A stretch of DNA of 64,000 nucleotides, from assembly GCA_020832235.1 (NCBI GenBank), contig JAFIEZ010000018.1, positions 62,001 through 126,000 of the forward strand. Direction: 5' to 3'. Both the position numbers and the translations under genes were made by a program. This document shows positions 8,125-17,152 of the stretch, in pieces (within the stretch, counting starts at the first letter, position 1; every line of letters starts with the position of its first letter). This stretch comes from Bacteroidota bacterium. Its GTDB lineage: Bacteria > Bacteroidota > Rhodothermia > Balneolales > HLUCCA01. The notes under the pieces are model-generated. The model was not told the DNA's origin. It searched no databases and saw only the letters and a list, made by a program, of their open reading frames with translations.

Positions 8125-9861
8125 TTGGCCGTTTTTCTGATCACTTTTGCGATAGCCTGGCTCGCCCCGCTTTCTCTAAATGCTTATACCCCAACAAATC
8201 AAGAGTATTTGATTCGTCATTACACCGTGGCCGATGGACTGCCTGTGAACTCCGTCAATGGCATGGTACAGGATGATTTCGGGTTTCTGTACATGACCAC
8301 CTATGATGGGCTTGTTCGCTTCGATGGATATAAATTCACTACGTTTACAACCGGGGACACACCCGGAATGCAAACCAATCGAATAGGCGGGTTGTTACAT
8401 GCCTCCGATAACGCCATTTGGTTGTTCAATGAAGATGGTTCTATCGTGCGGAAAAAGAATGCGTCGTTTACCACATTCTCTGCACCAGAAATTCCCGGTC
8501 ATGCAAACTGGCTCGCTCAGGCATCCGACGGACGTATTTGGGTAAGCGGGTCGAACGGGCTTGCCTATTTCGATTCCTCAGCAGCATCGTTTAATCAGCT
8601 AACCGATTCCCTTTTACAGTCGGATGTAAATGTGGTTGGTTCAGGTACCAACGGCGATATTTTTGCTATCAGCCGAAGCAACGGACTCATTTGGCGAAAA
8701 GACAACGAAACACAGTTGTTACTCTCCATCCGTGATTATCCACGCCTGGCAGGTGAAGTCAGGTCGATTCGGCAGTTCAATGATCGGCATCTATGGGTCG
8801 TTGGCTCCAGTATGCTCAAGCGTTATGACCTGCACAGCGGCGCGTTAGTACAGATCCCGGATGCAGATCTCGAAGACACGGCGTTCTGGAACATCGACAT
8901 CGATCATTTGGGACGCTACATCCTCACAGCAAATAACGGATTCTATGAGCTTATACAGCAGGGGGCATCATTTGAATTGGAAAAACTACCGATAAAGGTC
9001 AACTCCGGCATTATCCGTGATCACATCGTATTGACAGGACCAGACCAAGAATCCATTTTCATGGGTGATGATGAAGTAATGATAGATGGAAAAGTTGTAC
9101 TCCGTGTTCCCTCCTTAAAATTTGGATTCCTTGATAAAGAGGGTTCGTTGTGGGTGGGGTCAGAAACGCAAGGTTTGTATCAGATTCGTCGCAGCAGCAT
9201 CATCAACATCACAAGAGATCATATTCCGGGTGTGCATAATGTGTACTCCATAATTGAAGACCGAGACAACCATATCTGGACGTGCAGTCTTACAGATGGT
9301 ATCACCCGAATCTCCGATAATACATATCAGAACTGGAATAAGGAGCACCCCATGCTTCAATCGGGGGATTGCCGGTTTCTTTTTGAAGATACAGACGGAA
9401 CCATTTTTGCCGGACTGACCACAGGCAGAATATGGGTTTACAATCAGTCAGGCTGGAGCGAGTATTATCTGGTAAACGATGATCCGGAGAATCAGATGTA
9501 TGTGCCCCGCGTAATGCACCGTACCCAAGAACGGTTACTATTCGGCAACGGCAACTCACTCATGGCATTACAAAATGGCAAATTAGCGCTATTCAATGAG
9601 ACGTACTCACGGCAACTTCAGGCTATACAGGTCATTCGTGAGGACTCCCGCGGTACACTTTTTACAGGAAGTTCCGGTAATGGTGTCACGCGTATAGTGG
9701 GAGAACACATCACACAGTACACCGCAGCTGACGGTGTGTTGAACAGTAATAATATTCGCGACATTTTCCTGCAATCGACCGACACGTTATGGGTTGCCAA
9801 TGAAAATGTGGGGCTAAATCGGCTTATCATAGATTCCGCGGGGAAATTCTTTCCAGCGTGA
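8125..9861 (+). CDS. Hybrid two-component sensor, N-terminal propeller half (split gene)
   Basis: A 578-residue N-terminal half of a one-protein hybrid two-component system. It begins at TTG; no ATG exists in frame, so the start is uncertain. The first 25 residues form a signal-like hydrophobic stretch without the usual positive charge. The rest is Reg_prop beta-propeller (DDFGFLYMTTYDGLVRFDG, DNHIWTCSLTDGITRI, DTLWVANENVGLNRL). It stops at 9859-9861 in the middle of the propeller. The next frame continues the same fold and overlaps by four bases (GTGA), so the two were originally one gene of about 1400 codons. In this family the propeller senses an oligosaccharide or other periplasmic ligand. 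Confidence 0.8.
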   Translation: MAVFLITFAIAWLAPLSLNAYTPTNQEYLIRHYTVADGLPVNSVNGMVQDDFGFLYMTTYDGLVRFDGYKFTTFTTGDTPGMQTNRIGGLLHASDNAIWLFNEDGSIVRKKNASFTTFSAPEIPGHANWLAQASDGRIWVSGSNGLAYFDSSAASFNQLTDSLLQSDVNVVGSGTNGDIFAISRSNGLIWRKDNETQLLLSIRDYPRLAGEVRSIRQFNDRHLWVVGSSMLKRYDLHSGALVQIPDADLEDTAFWNIDIDHLGRYILTANNGFYELIQQGASFELEKLPIKVNSGIIRDHIVLTGPDQESIFMGDDEVMIDGKVVLRVPSLKFGFLDKEGSLWVGSETQGLYQIRRSSIINITRDHIPGVHNVYSIIEDRDNHIWTCSLTDGITRISDNTYQNWNKEHPMLQSGDCRFLFEDTDGTIFAGLTTGRIWVYNQSGWSEYYLVNDDPENQMYVPRVMHRTQERLLFGNGNSLMALQNGKLALFNETYSRQLQAIQVIREDSRGTLFTGSSGNGVTRIVGEHITQYTAADGVLNSNNIRDIFLQSTDTLWVANENVGLNRLIIDSAGKFFPA

Positions 9862-12329
9862 GTATAACCAGGCAAAACGGCCTTCTGCACAACTCCCTGC
9901 ACCGCATTATGGTAGATTCTCTCGGTTATATGTGGATGAGTTCAAATGGGGGCATCATGCGCGTCTCATTACATGAAATCAATCAATTTGCCGACGGACA
10001 ACTATCACGTTTACCCGTTTTGCATTTTGATGAAAAAGATGGCATGCTCAATCGGGAGGCTAACGGAGGAGTTCATTCTGCAGGTATTATGACCTCCGAT
10101 AATCAACTCTGGTTCCCGAACCAGCGTGGTATTACCGTTATTGATCCATACGAATTGCACATGCAATACCATCAGACCGTCTTGCTCCCCATAGTTGAAT
10201 CGGTTGAAATAAGAGATAGCGTTCTCCATGTTACACAACACCTGCCCATAACATTATCTTCGCAGTACCGAGACCTCCGCGTCAACTTTACGGCACCCAA
10301 TTTTGCATATCAGGACAGGGTCCAATTCAGCTATATGCTGGATGCCATCGGTTCGTATTGGCATTCGGCCAATCAACATCGCCAGGCTATTTTCACATCG
10401 TTGCCAGCCGGTACGCATACCTTGAGAATCAGGGCCGAATCAACGGCAGGTGAGCCTGTAGAAACGGCGTTACAATTCACCATCAAGCCATTTTTTTACG
10501 AGCAATGGTGGTTCATCACATTGATGGGTGTGGTGGCAATCGGAATTCTGACCGGCTCATACAAACTCCGCATCCGAAATATGCAGTATCGAGAACGTCA
10601 GCTACAGTATAGAGTTGATGAGCAAACCAAAGCGCTTCAGCAAGCTGCTGAGCAAAAATCCCGGTTTTTCACAGGTATAACACACGATTTAAAAACACCT
10701 CTGTCGCTTATTTCGGCACCGCTTGAAGACATATTACAGCAGGATGGTAACATAAGCGAAGATATCCTGCGCGAGCGACTTTCCCTCATGCACAGAAACA
10801 GTCAGCGCCTTACGCATCTGATTAATCAACTGCTGGATGTGACCAAGTTGAACAACGATGCCATTCGTTTGGTCTTTCACCCTACAGATATCAGCACGCT
10901 TACGAGGCAGATAGCCGGACAATTCCACTCTTTGCTCATTCAGAAAGGTATTACCCTATCGATTGACACTTCAGCTACCGAACCTGTTTATCTCGACGCA
11001 GAGGCCTGGGAGCGGGTAGTAATTAACCTGCTGAGCAATGCTATTAAGTATTCCCCATCAAACAGTACGATCTGCCTCACTATGACTGAGGATGACAGCT
11101 TGGTTACCATTGCGATTCGCGACCAAGGTTCGGGTATTCCACATCACGAACAGGACAGAATTTTCGAATATTTATATCAGGCTGAAGGAGTTCACGCCGC
11201 GGAAGGCACAGGGATCGGTCTATACCTCGTTCGTGGACTGGTTTCAGCGATGGGAGGTGAAATACGGGTTGAGTCGGAAGCGGGTCAGGGTGCAACATTC
11301 ATCATTACGCTTAGAAAAGGGTACCAGCATATAGAATCGATTCATAGCGTTGCGCACCAGCCTTTAACCCAACCAGAGTCTCGGGATACTGTTGTTTGTC
11401 CATCGGACGAAAATGAGCAGATCGGTTCCGATAACGTAGCCGAACACCAACATTACCGTAGAGTCAATCCCCATCAAGCGATTCATAAACACCCTGACCA
11501 AAGCGCTACACGCAGCCGAAGGAGTAAAGCCGGGTATTCTTTCCACACTACGGACGCCACAATCAATCGAAGCATCGAAACAGGGCATTCAGAATACACT
11601 ACGCTCGCCGACACCGTCTTGATTGTAGAAGACAACGATGATTTCCGTGAGTATTTAAAAACTATACTCAGCGATATGTACAACATTCTGACCGCCTCCA
11701 GCGGTTCTGAGGCCCTCAAGATGCTCCAACAAAAGACACCATCATTGGTGATATCCGATGTTATGATGCCGGGCATGAGCGGGCTTGAGTTTGTGAATAC
11801 ACTACGTAAACAAGAGAAATTCAACCACCTTCCGGTAATATTTTTATCGGCCAGAGACCAGGAGTCTGATAAAGAGGCCGGTCTTTCCACAGGCGCCGAC
11901 ATTTATTTGACCAAACCTATACGTAGCAGGATGCTACTCACCCAAGTTGAGGCCGTGCTTCGCAGAGAACGTCTTCTCAAAAGCGGTATACCTGTGGCCG
12001 CGACATCCTCTGAGCCAAAGCTGATTCAACAAGTACGAGAAGTCATTTACAGACAACTGGCAAACCCGAACCTGAGTGCAGGAATGCTTGCCGATGCCCT
12101 GTTCGTTAGCCGGGCCAAGTTATATGCGGATTGGAAAGCAGCAACAGATATTACACTGAATACATTTATCACCGAGCTCAGACTTGAAGAAGCCCGAACA
12201 CTGCTCAAAGAGAAAGGCTTTAATGTTCAGGAAGCAGCTTATGCCGTTGGTTTTACAGATGCGAACTACTTCTCCACACGGTTTAAAAAACAATTTGGGT
12301 CGTCTCCGTCTGGTTTTGTCAAGAAATAA
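9858..12329 (+). CDS. Hybrid two-component system, kinase-receiver-AraC half (split gene)
   Basis: An 823-residue continuation of the preceding frame. Residues 1-120 are further propeller repeats (HRIMVDSLGYMWMSSNGGI). About 130-205 is a Y_Y_Y domain, and 218-238 a membrane segment (WWFITLMGVVAIGILTG). HisKA follows with phosphoacceptor H276 (THDLKTPLS), then HATPase (NLLSNAIKYS, GTGIGLYLVRG). After a low-complexity linker come a receiver domain (VEDNDDFR, phosphoacceptor D634) and a C-terminal AraC helix-turn-helix (EARTLLKEKGFNVQEAAYAVGF). If made alone from GTG 9858 it lacks a signal peptide, so its propeller part could not be exported normally. The frame change must lie between 9804 and 9858. 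Kinase, receiver and DNA-binding motifs are all intact. Confidence 0.82.
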   Translation: MSITRQNGLLHNSLHRIMVDSLGYMWMSSNGGIMRVSLHEINQFADGQLSRLPVLHFDEKDGMLNREANGGVHSAGIMTSDNQLWFPNQRGITVIDPYELHMQYHQTVLLPIVESVEIRDSVLHVTQHLPITLSSQYRDLRVNFTAPNFAYQDRVQFSYMLDAIGSYWHSANQHRQAIFTSLPAGTHTLRIRAESTAGEPVETALQFTIKPFFYEQWWFITLMGVVAIGILTGSYKLRIRNMQYRERQLQYRVDEQTKALQQAAEQKSRFFTGITHDLKTPLSLISAPLEDILQQDGNISEDILRERLSLMHRNSQRLTHLINQLLDVTKLNNDAIRLVFHPTDISTLTRQIAGQFHSLLIQKGITLSIDTSATEPVYLDAEAWERVVINLLSNAIKYSPSNSTICLTMTEDDSLVTIAIRDQGSGIPHHEQDRIFEYLYQAEGVHAAEGTGIGLYLVRGLVSAMGGEIRVESEAGQGATFIITLRKGYQHIESIHSVAHQPLTQPESRDTVVCPSDENEQIGSDNVAEHQHYRRVNPHQAIHKHPDQSATRSRRSKAGYSFHTTDATINRSIETGHSEYTTLADTVLIVEDNDDFREYLKTILSDMYNILTASSGSEALKMLQQKTPSLVISDVMMPGMSGLEFVNTLRKQEKFNHLPVIFLSARDQESDKEAGLSTGADIYLTKPIRSRMLLTQVEAVLRRERLLKSGIPVAATSSEPKLIQQVREVIYRQLANPNLSAGMLADALFVSRAKLYADWKAATDITLNTFITELRLEEARTLLKEKGFNVQEAAYAVGFTDANYFSTRFKKQFGSSPSGFVKK

Positions 12330-12349
12330 TCTCAAGCAAAACTACATAG

Positions 12350-12362
12350 TCCATAATATGGA
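12350..12362. promoter_or_regulatory. TCCA-N5-TGGA palindrome, enhancer candidate
   Basis: TCCATAATATGGA is a perfect palindrome around a central A. It is centred about 107 bp upstream of the start site predicted from the sigma-54-like box at 12437. The same TCCA-N5-TGGA pattern occurs upstream of two other sigma-54-like boxes in this locus. Confidence 0.5.
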
Positions 12363-12436
12363 AAACTTATCTTTTTTTTGGAATACAAAAGAAATAAATT
12401 TCTCTTAAGTCATTGATAATATAAGACTGGATATAA

Positions 12437-12453
12437 TTGGCATGACAGTTGAA
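12437..12453 (+). promoter_or_regulatory. Sigma-54-like -24/-12 promoter of the exopolysaccharide operon
   Basis: TTGGCATGACAGTTGAA fits the sigma-54 consensus TTGGCAYRN4TTGCW at every fixed position except the C of the -12 GC (here GA). GG and the -12 G are 10 bp apart as required. The predicted start near 12463 leaves a leader of about 27 nt before the ATG at 12491. Confidence 0.55.
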
Positions 12454-12456
12454 AGC

Positions 12457-12483
12457 GTGTATTGAAACTTTAATCCAATACAC
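12457..12483 (+). promoter_or_regulatory. Perfect inverted repeat at the operon leader
   Basis: GTGTATTG and CAATACAC (8-bp perfect arms, 11-nt loop) span the predicted start site and end 7 nt before the ATG at 12491. It could be a leader hairpin that hides the ribosome site, or a repressor operator overlapping the start. Confidence 0.45.
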
Positions 12484-12490
12484 TCTTACT

Positions 12491-12925
12491 ATGAAAGCAA
12501 AGCAAACATTCAACATCTTCCTTGTAGATGACGACCAGTTTTATTTAGCTCTTTTAAATCAAAAGTTAATCTCAAATGACTACCAGTACGTTAAAACATT
12601 TACCAATGGTGTCGACTGTCTGAACGCACTTGGTGACAAGCCTGATGTAATTTTCCTCGACCACAACATGGATACTTTTTCGGGTTACGAAGTACTGAAA
12701 AAAGTAAAACGCTACGATCCCAACATATTTGTGGTTATGGTTTCCGGCCAGGAGGATATAAAAACAGCCGTAGACTCTCTAAAACATGGGGCATTCGATT
12801 ACATCCTAAAGACGGGCAACGATCAGCATAAAATCAATGAAGTGCTTGACAAAATTTATCAGGTAAAGGAGCTTCAAGCCCGTAAAAAACCAAATATTCT
12901 GAAATCCCTTTTCAGCATTCTGTAA
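12491..12925 (+). CDS. Single-domain response regulator
   Basis: A 144-residue receiver domain with no output domain. The ATG at 12491 is preferred over one 42 nt upstream because the fold starts right after it. Acidic pocket D13-D15, phosphoacceptor D57 (IFLDHNM), switch Ser in VSGQED, and conserved Lys in YILKTG are all present. It closely resembles the receiver of the sigma-54 activator at 27658 (shared VSGQE, AV, LK, GA, DYI, K pattern), so the two may be phosphorylated by the same kinase. It is the first gene of the exopolysaccharide operon, behind the sigma-54-like promoter; it may act as a phosphate sink or by protein contact. Confidence 0.85.
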   Translation: MKAKQTFNIFLVDDDQFYLALLNQKLISNDYQYVKTFTNGVDCLNALGDKPDVIFLDHNMDTFSGYEVLKKVKRYDPNIFVVMVSGQEDIKTAVDSLKHGAFDYILKTGNDQHKINEVLDKIYQVKELQARKKPNILKSLFSIL

Positions 12926-12951
12926 CTGCTCCTTGGCATACTCCAATCCAT

Positions 12952-13707
12952 ATGAGAAAGTTCTATATCAATACTGCTGTCATACTTGCCGCTTTAACAT
13001 TACAGTCATGTGCAGTTACGAACATATTCGTAGAGCCCGGCGGGAAACCCGACACCTCCATTGCTTCACTCGACAGTATTTTCTACAACAATTCCCGTTA
13101 TGAATACCACATACAGGTTGACGATAAAGTTAACATCAGCGTATGGCAACAAGACGAATTGAGTATAGGCTCGGTCTACGGTATTTACAACTCCAATGAG
13201 GTGTATGGCAAATGGCTGTTGGTTGACGGCAACGGCAACATCGAAGTTCCTAGAATTGGAACAATGAACGTAAAACACATGACGGTTATCTCACTGAAAG
13301 ATTCACTCGCTGCACGTTTCGGGGAATGGTTGGTAAACCCGATTGTAGATGTAAAAATTATGAACAAAGAAATCAGTGTTTTAGGCGAGGTACGGAACCC
13401 ACAGGTTATCACATTAGACACAGAACAAGCACGTCTGCTCGATATCATAGCCAAAGCAAACGGTTTTGAGTACTATGCAGATACCAGGCGCATCAAGGTA
13501 CTCCGCCAGGTTGGGCAAGATGTCTATGTAGCCAATATCGATTTAAGTCAGGGCGATTTTTATCTAAAGAGAAACATCGCATTATACCCTGGGGATGTTG
13601 TGATTGTTCCTGCGAGAAATAGCAAAAGAATTGACAGACAACTCTCCAACATCATTCCATTTACCTCTGTTGCTACTGCAGTGGCAATTTTATTCAACGC
13701 ATTTTAA
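12952..13707 (+). CDS. Polysaccharide export lipoprotein (Wza-like)
   Basis: A 251-residue outer-membrane polysaccharide export protein. The signal peptide ends in the lipobox LQSC, with the lipidated Cys at residue 20. The Poly_export domain runs from about 50 to 140 (YHIQVDDKVNISVWQQDE, VDGNGNIEVPRIGTMNV), followed by an SLBB-like domain (ISVLGEVRNPQVITL, LYPGDVVIVPA). A hydrophobic segment at the C terminus (about 233-250) recalls the membrane-crossing helix of Wza. It pairs with the Wzc-like protein encoded 9 nt downstream, as in Wzx/Wzy systems. Probably the channel through which the polymer leaves the cell. Confidence 0.9.
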   Translation: MRKFYINTAVILAALTLQSCAVTNIFVEPGGKPDTSIASLDSIFYNNSRYEYHIQVDDKVNISVWQQDELSIGSVYGIYNSNEVYGKWLLVDGNGNIEVPRIGTMNVKHMTVISLKDSLAARFGEWLVNPIVDVKIMNKEISVLGEVRNPQVITLDTEQARLLDIIAKANGFEYYADTRRIKVLRQVGQDVYVANIDLSQGDFYLKRNIALYPGDVVIVPARNSKRIDRQLSNIIPFTSVATAVAILFNAF

Positions 13708-13716
13708 AGCAGAGCC

Positions 13717-15924
13717 ATGGAAGAAAGCTTACGCATACTCAAACCATATCTGAGGGGATTACCACTCATTATCGTTGCCATGGTCATCGGCTATGCAATA
13801 ATGGCACAGTACCTAAACTACGTAACGCCAAAGTATGAAAGTGTAACGCGCCTGAAACTTGCCGATACTAATGAAGGGGTACCGAATAGTAATCTATTTA
13901 AAGACTTTGATGTCTTTGCAACATCACATAAAATTGCTGCCGAGACGGAAGTTCTCAAGTCACAAATGCTCATCGACAAGACACTCAATTACCTCGATTT
14001 TGACATCGAAATTTATCGGGTTGGTAAAGTGCGAACGACAGAGCTCTACCATGACTCCCCATTTACCGTCGAGTTTCTATCGATTGAAAACCAACTTCTA
14101 GACAGGCCGTTCAATCTTCAGCTCCGAGAAGACCTTACATTTACATTAGTGCACCCGAACGGCGATGAAATCAATGCTAGCCTGGGTGACACGCTCAAGG
14201 TAAGCGGTGCGAAACTCCTCCTGTCAATAAATCAATCTTTTATTAACTCGAGGAGCATAGTCCATATAGAGGATGACTATCAATTTAAACATCTGAGCAG
14301 GTCAGAACTGGTTTCCCAAATCAAGGGTAACCTGTCTATCCTGCCGGTGGATAAAGAAGTTGCCGTTATACGTCTGGTTTTTGCTTCTCCCCATCCCAAA
14401 AAAGCCGCTCGTTTTCCTGATATTCTTGCACGAACCTACATTGAAGACTACATCTCTACCAAATCTGAGGCTGCGCGTCTTACGATGGATTTCCTTGATA
14501 ATCAGGTGGTTGAAGTAAGGCGTAAGCTATCTCAAATTGAACTAGACATTGAAGCGTACAGAAACCAAGAAAAGATTACCAATATCCAGCAGGAATCAGA
14601 AACTATACTCCGAGAACTTTCACAGATGAAAATTCAGCAGACCAACTTGCTTATGAGTCTGGAAGCCATTAACGAGCTGTACCGCTATATACAAGGTGGT
14701 GCTGAAAACTTCGAGGAACTTGCCCCCAATTTCGAAGCATTTACCGATCTGCTCTCTACCGAACTGATAAAAAAAATAAAAGATCTTAGAGCCGAAAAAC
14801 GCGACTTATTACTCATTTATACCCCAAGAGAACCCAGGGTAATGGTTATTGATGATAAGCTGGATGATCTTTACGCTTATTTAATTGAGAGTATATCAAA
14901 CACAAGACGAAATCTTGAAATAAAGCACGAAAACCTTTCACGAGACATAAGCATTACAGAACTTCAACTGATTGCTTTCCCCGAAAAAGAGCGCCTCCTA
15001 ACCATTTTAAAGCGTGAATTTGAAATCTATCAAGCGTCGTATAACTTTCTGAATGAAAAGAAGATTGAAGCTGAGATCGCTTATGCGGCCTCAATCTCAT
15101 TTCATCGAATTATTGAGCATGCAACAGTCCCCAAACTACCCTTCTCCCCTAATTATGTTGTTCTCAAAATCGTAGCAGCGCTGCTAAGCGCAGGAGGTAT
15201 AATTGTATTGATATTTCTTGTTCATGCCATAAAAGCGCGGGTAAACGATCTGCTGACTATTGAATCGACCTCCGCAATTCCAGTGGCTGTAACCACTCCT
15301 CAACTGAAAAACATAAAGGTTTTGCAAGAACACTTCCTGCACCAGACTAACAAGCTTGAGATGAAAAAACTATTGCTTCCTGGCAAAAAGGTTACATTCA
15401 ACGGATTTTCTAATAAAGAAGGGAAATCATTTAACGCACTTCACCTTGCTGAAGCTATATCCAAACAAAATAGAAAGGTACTTTTCATTGACATTGAAAA
15501 CAATCTCGGCCTAAGTAAGGCAGAATCCGGAGAAATCTTCCTATTAACCGAAACACTTTCTATAGTTCATTTAGATAATCCTGATTACAGATTCTATACC
15601 AATGATCAGATTGCAGATTTGATTAAAACGCTCAGCGAATACTTTGACAATACCGTTATTTTAAATGCCAATATTGGCACGCAAATGGCTCTACAGATTA
15701 TGAAAGCCTCCGAGGTTAATTTCGTCGTAGTCGACACTCGCTTAACTCCGGCAAAACAAATCCCCCTGATCGACTTGCTAAAAGAGGAGTATGGATTTGA
15801 GCACTTTTACTTCATTCTCAATCGCATTGCTTATAATCCAAATATCGTTATTGAGGTTAGTAACTGGGTGCTTGAAGACTTAGGTTTTAAACAAAGCCCA
15901 TTCAAGACTCTTACCTATGCGTAG
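13717..15924 (+). CDS. Wzc-like polysaccharide co-polymerase with degenerate kinase domain
   Basis: A 735-residue inner-membrane protein. N-terminal membrane segment (LPLIIVAMVIGYAIMAQYL), a Wzz domain, a long coiled coil (about 250-440), a GNVR-like region and a second membrane segment (about 488-510) form the chain-length part. The C-terminal domain has the fold of a BY-type tyrosine kinase, but its P-loop reads SNKEGKSFNA, the Walker A' motif is VLFIDIENN, and the Walker B position reads VILNANIG instead of the normal IDTPP. No tyrosine cluster is found at the C terminus. It overlaps the flippase gene by 8 nt. It probably controls chain length and contacts the export channel; kinase activity is doubtful. 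Confidence 0.85.
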   Translation: MEESLRILKPYLRGLPLIIVAMVIGYAIMAQYLNYVTPKYESVTRLKLADTNEGVPNSNLFKDFDVFATSHKIAAETEVLKSQMLIDKTLNYLDFDIEIYRVGKVRTTELYHDSPFTVEFLSIENQLLDRPFNLQLREDLTFTLVHPNGDEINASLGDTLKVSGAKLLLSINQSFINSRSIVHIEDDYQFKHLSRSELVSQIKGNLSILPVDKEVAVIRLVFASPHPKKAARFPDILARTYIEDYISTKSEAARLTMDFLDNQVVEVRRKLSQIELDIEAYRNQEKITNIQQESETILRELSQMKIQQTNLLMSLEAINELYRYIQGGAENFEELAPNFEAFTDLLSTELIKKIKDLRAEKRDLLLIYTPREPRVMVIDDKLDDLYAYLIESISNTRRNLEIKHENLSRDISITELQLIAFPEKERLLTILKREFEIYQASYNFLNEKKIEAEIAYAASISFHRIIEHATVPKLPFSPNYVVLKIVAALLSAGGIIVLIFLVHAIKARVNDLLTIESTSAIPVAVTTPQLKNIKVLQEHFLHQTNKLEMKKLLLPGKKVTFNGFSNKEGKSFNALHLAEAISKQNRKVLFIDIENNLGLSKAESGEIFLLTETLSIVHLDNPDYRFYTNDQIADLIKTLSEYFDNTVILNANIGTQMALQIMKASEVNFVVVDTRLTPAKQIPLIDLLKEEYGFEHFYFILNRIAYNPNIVIEVSNWVLEDLGFKQSPFKTLTYA

Positions 15925-17152
15925 CCTGTCTGTGAAGTATAAAACGGCTTTATTATTTGCAGATCAAGCTATTTTCAGCGGAACCAGCTTTATGGTAACG
16001 GTTCTGCTTGCCCGCAGTCTTTCGGTAGAAGATTTCGGACTTTATGCAGCAATCATCCTAGTTTTGTACCTCATTTCTAGCCTAATAAGTGCATTTGTGA
16101 TACAACCTCTGCAGGTAAGTCTGCAGGCTACTGAAAACAAACCCGCCTATCTGGCCTTTACGTTCTGGTTTCAGCTCGCGGGGAGCATTGCCCTTATAGT
16201 CCTGATGTATATCCTGCTGCTGCTTCCGTTTCCAATTTTATCTGCATATGCTATGCTTGCGGTTCCTGCAGCTTTATTTTCTGCCGGGTTCATGATGCAG
16301 GACTATCTTCGCAAACGACTGTTAACCGAAGACCGTATTGCCGAGACGTTTATAACGGACACATTGCTCATGGCAGGACATTTTGCTGCGGCAGGATACA
16401 TCTTTTTGTACGGCATCCCTTCCTTATATCTTGTGATTACCTTGCTTGGTCTTGGCTACCTTCCCGCATTAGCAGCAGGGTTTATATTTGTACGGCCGCC
16501 TATGAATGGATTCTCACTTTGGTCAGGCTACCTGAAAGAGCATCTGGATCAGGGTAAATGGTTGTTTTACACAGCACTCGTACAATGGTGGGCCGGAAAT
16601 TTATTTGTTGTAGCATCCGGTTTTTTTCTGGGAGCTACCGCCCTTGGTGCCTTGCGATTAGTCCAAACCGTATTTGGCGTATTAAATGTTTTGTTTCAAA
16701 CCTTCGAGAACTATGTTCTGCCCCAAACTGCAAGCCGAATGCATCATTCATTTGATGAAGGCCGGTGTTTTCTAAGGAAAATCGGTGGGCAAACATTCGT
16801 GGCTGTAAGTGCATTGCTTCTGATACTCTTTGTTTTTTCAGACACCATCATTGTACTAGCCGGAGGTGAACAATTTAGAGCATATGGGTTTCTTGTGAAA
16901 GGAATGGCGGTTTTATACGCACTTATTTTTGCAGGTTACCCTATTCGTATTGCAATCCGGGCACTGGTATTGAATAAAGTATTCTTTAAAGGTTACGTAC
17001 TCACCTTCATTTTTGGAGTACTGAGCTCGTATCTGCTCCTCTCACATTTTGATCTGGCTGGCGCTGTTGCCGGCCTCATCGGTTCACAAATTATATTGCT
17101 GATTTACTGGCAAATTCAGCTTAAAAAAAGGGAATTCATACTATGGAAATAA
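15917..17152 (+). CDS. Wzx-type polysaccharide flippase
   Basis: A 411-residue polytopic protein of the oligosaccharide flippase (MOP) family, with about 12 hydrophobic segments. The N terminus (FADQAIFSGTSFMVTVLLARSLSVEDFGLYA) is typical of the family. It should flip undecaprenyl-linked repeat units to the periplasm, where the Wzy-like protein encoded at 18253 joins them. The gene overlaps the co-polymerase gene by 8 nt and the next glycosyltransferase gene by 10 nt, so the three are translationally coupled. Confidence 0.87.
   Translation: MRSLSVKYKTALLFADQAIFSGTSFMVTVLLARSLSVEDFGLYAAIILVLYLISSLISAFVIQPLQVSLQATENKPAYLAFTFWFQLAGSIALIVLMYILLLLPFPILSAYAMLAVPAALFSAGFMMQDYLRKRLLTEDRIAETFITDTLLMAGHFAAAGYIFLYGIPSLYLVITLLGLGYLPALAAGFIFVRPPMNGFSLWSGYLKEHLDQGKWLFYTALVQWWAGNLFVVASGFFLGATALGALRLVQTVFGVLNVLFQTFENYVLPQTASRMHHSFDEGRCFLRKIGGQTFVAVSALLLILFVFSDTIIVLAGGEQFRAYGFLVKGMAVLYALIFAGYPIRIAIRALVLNKVFFKGYVLTFIFGVLSSYLLLSHFDLAGAVAGLIGSQIILLIYWQIQLKKREFILWK

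Noticed and set aside
9804-9861. Programmed -1 frameshifting joining the two halves of the hybrid sensor
   Set aside because: No X-XXY-YYZ slippery heptamer lies in the right frame; GGGGAAA is present but out of register, and no obvious downstream pseudoknot was seen.
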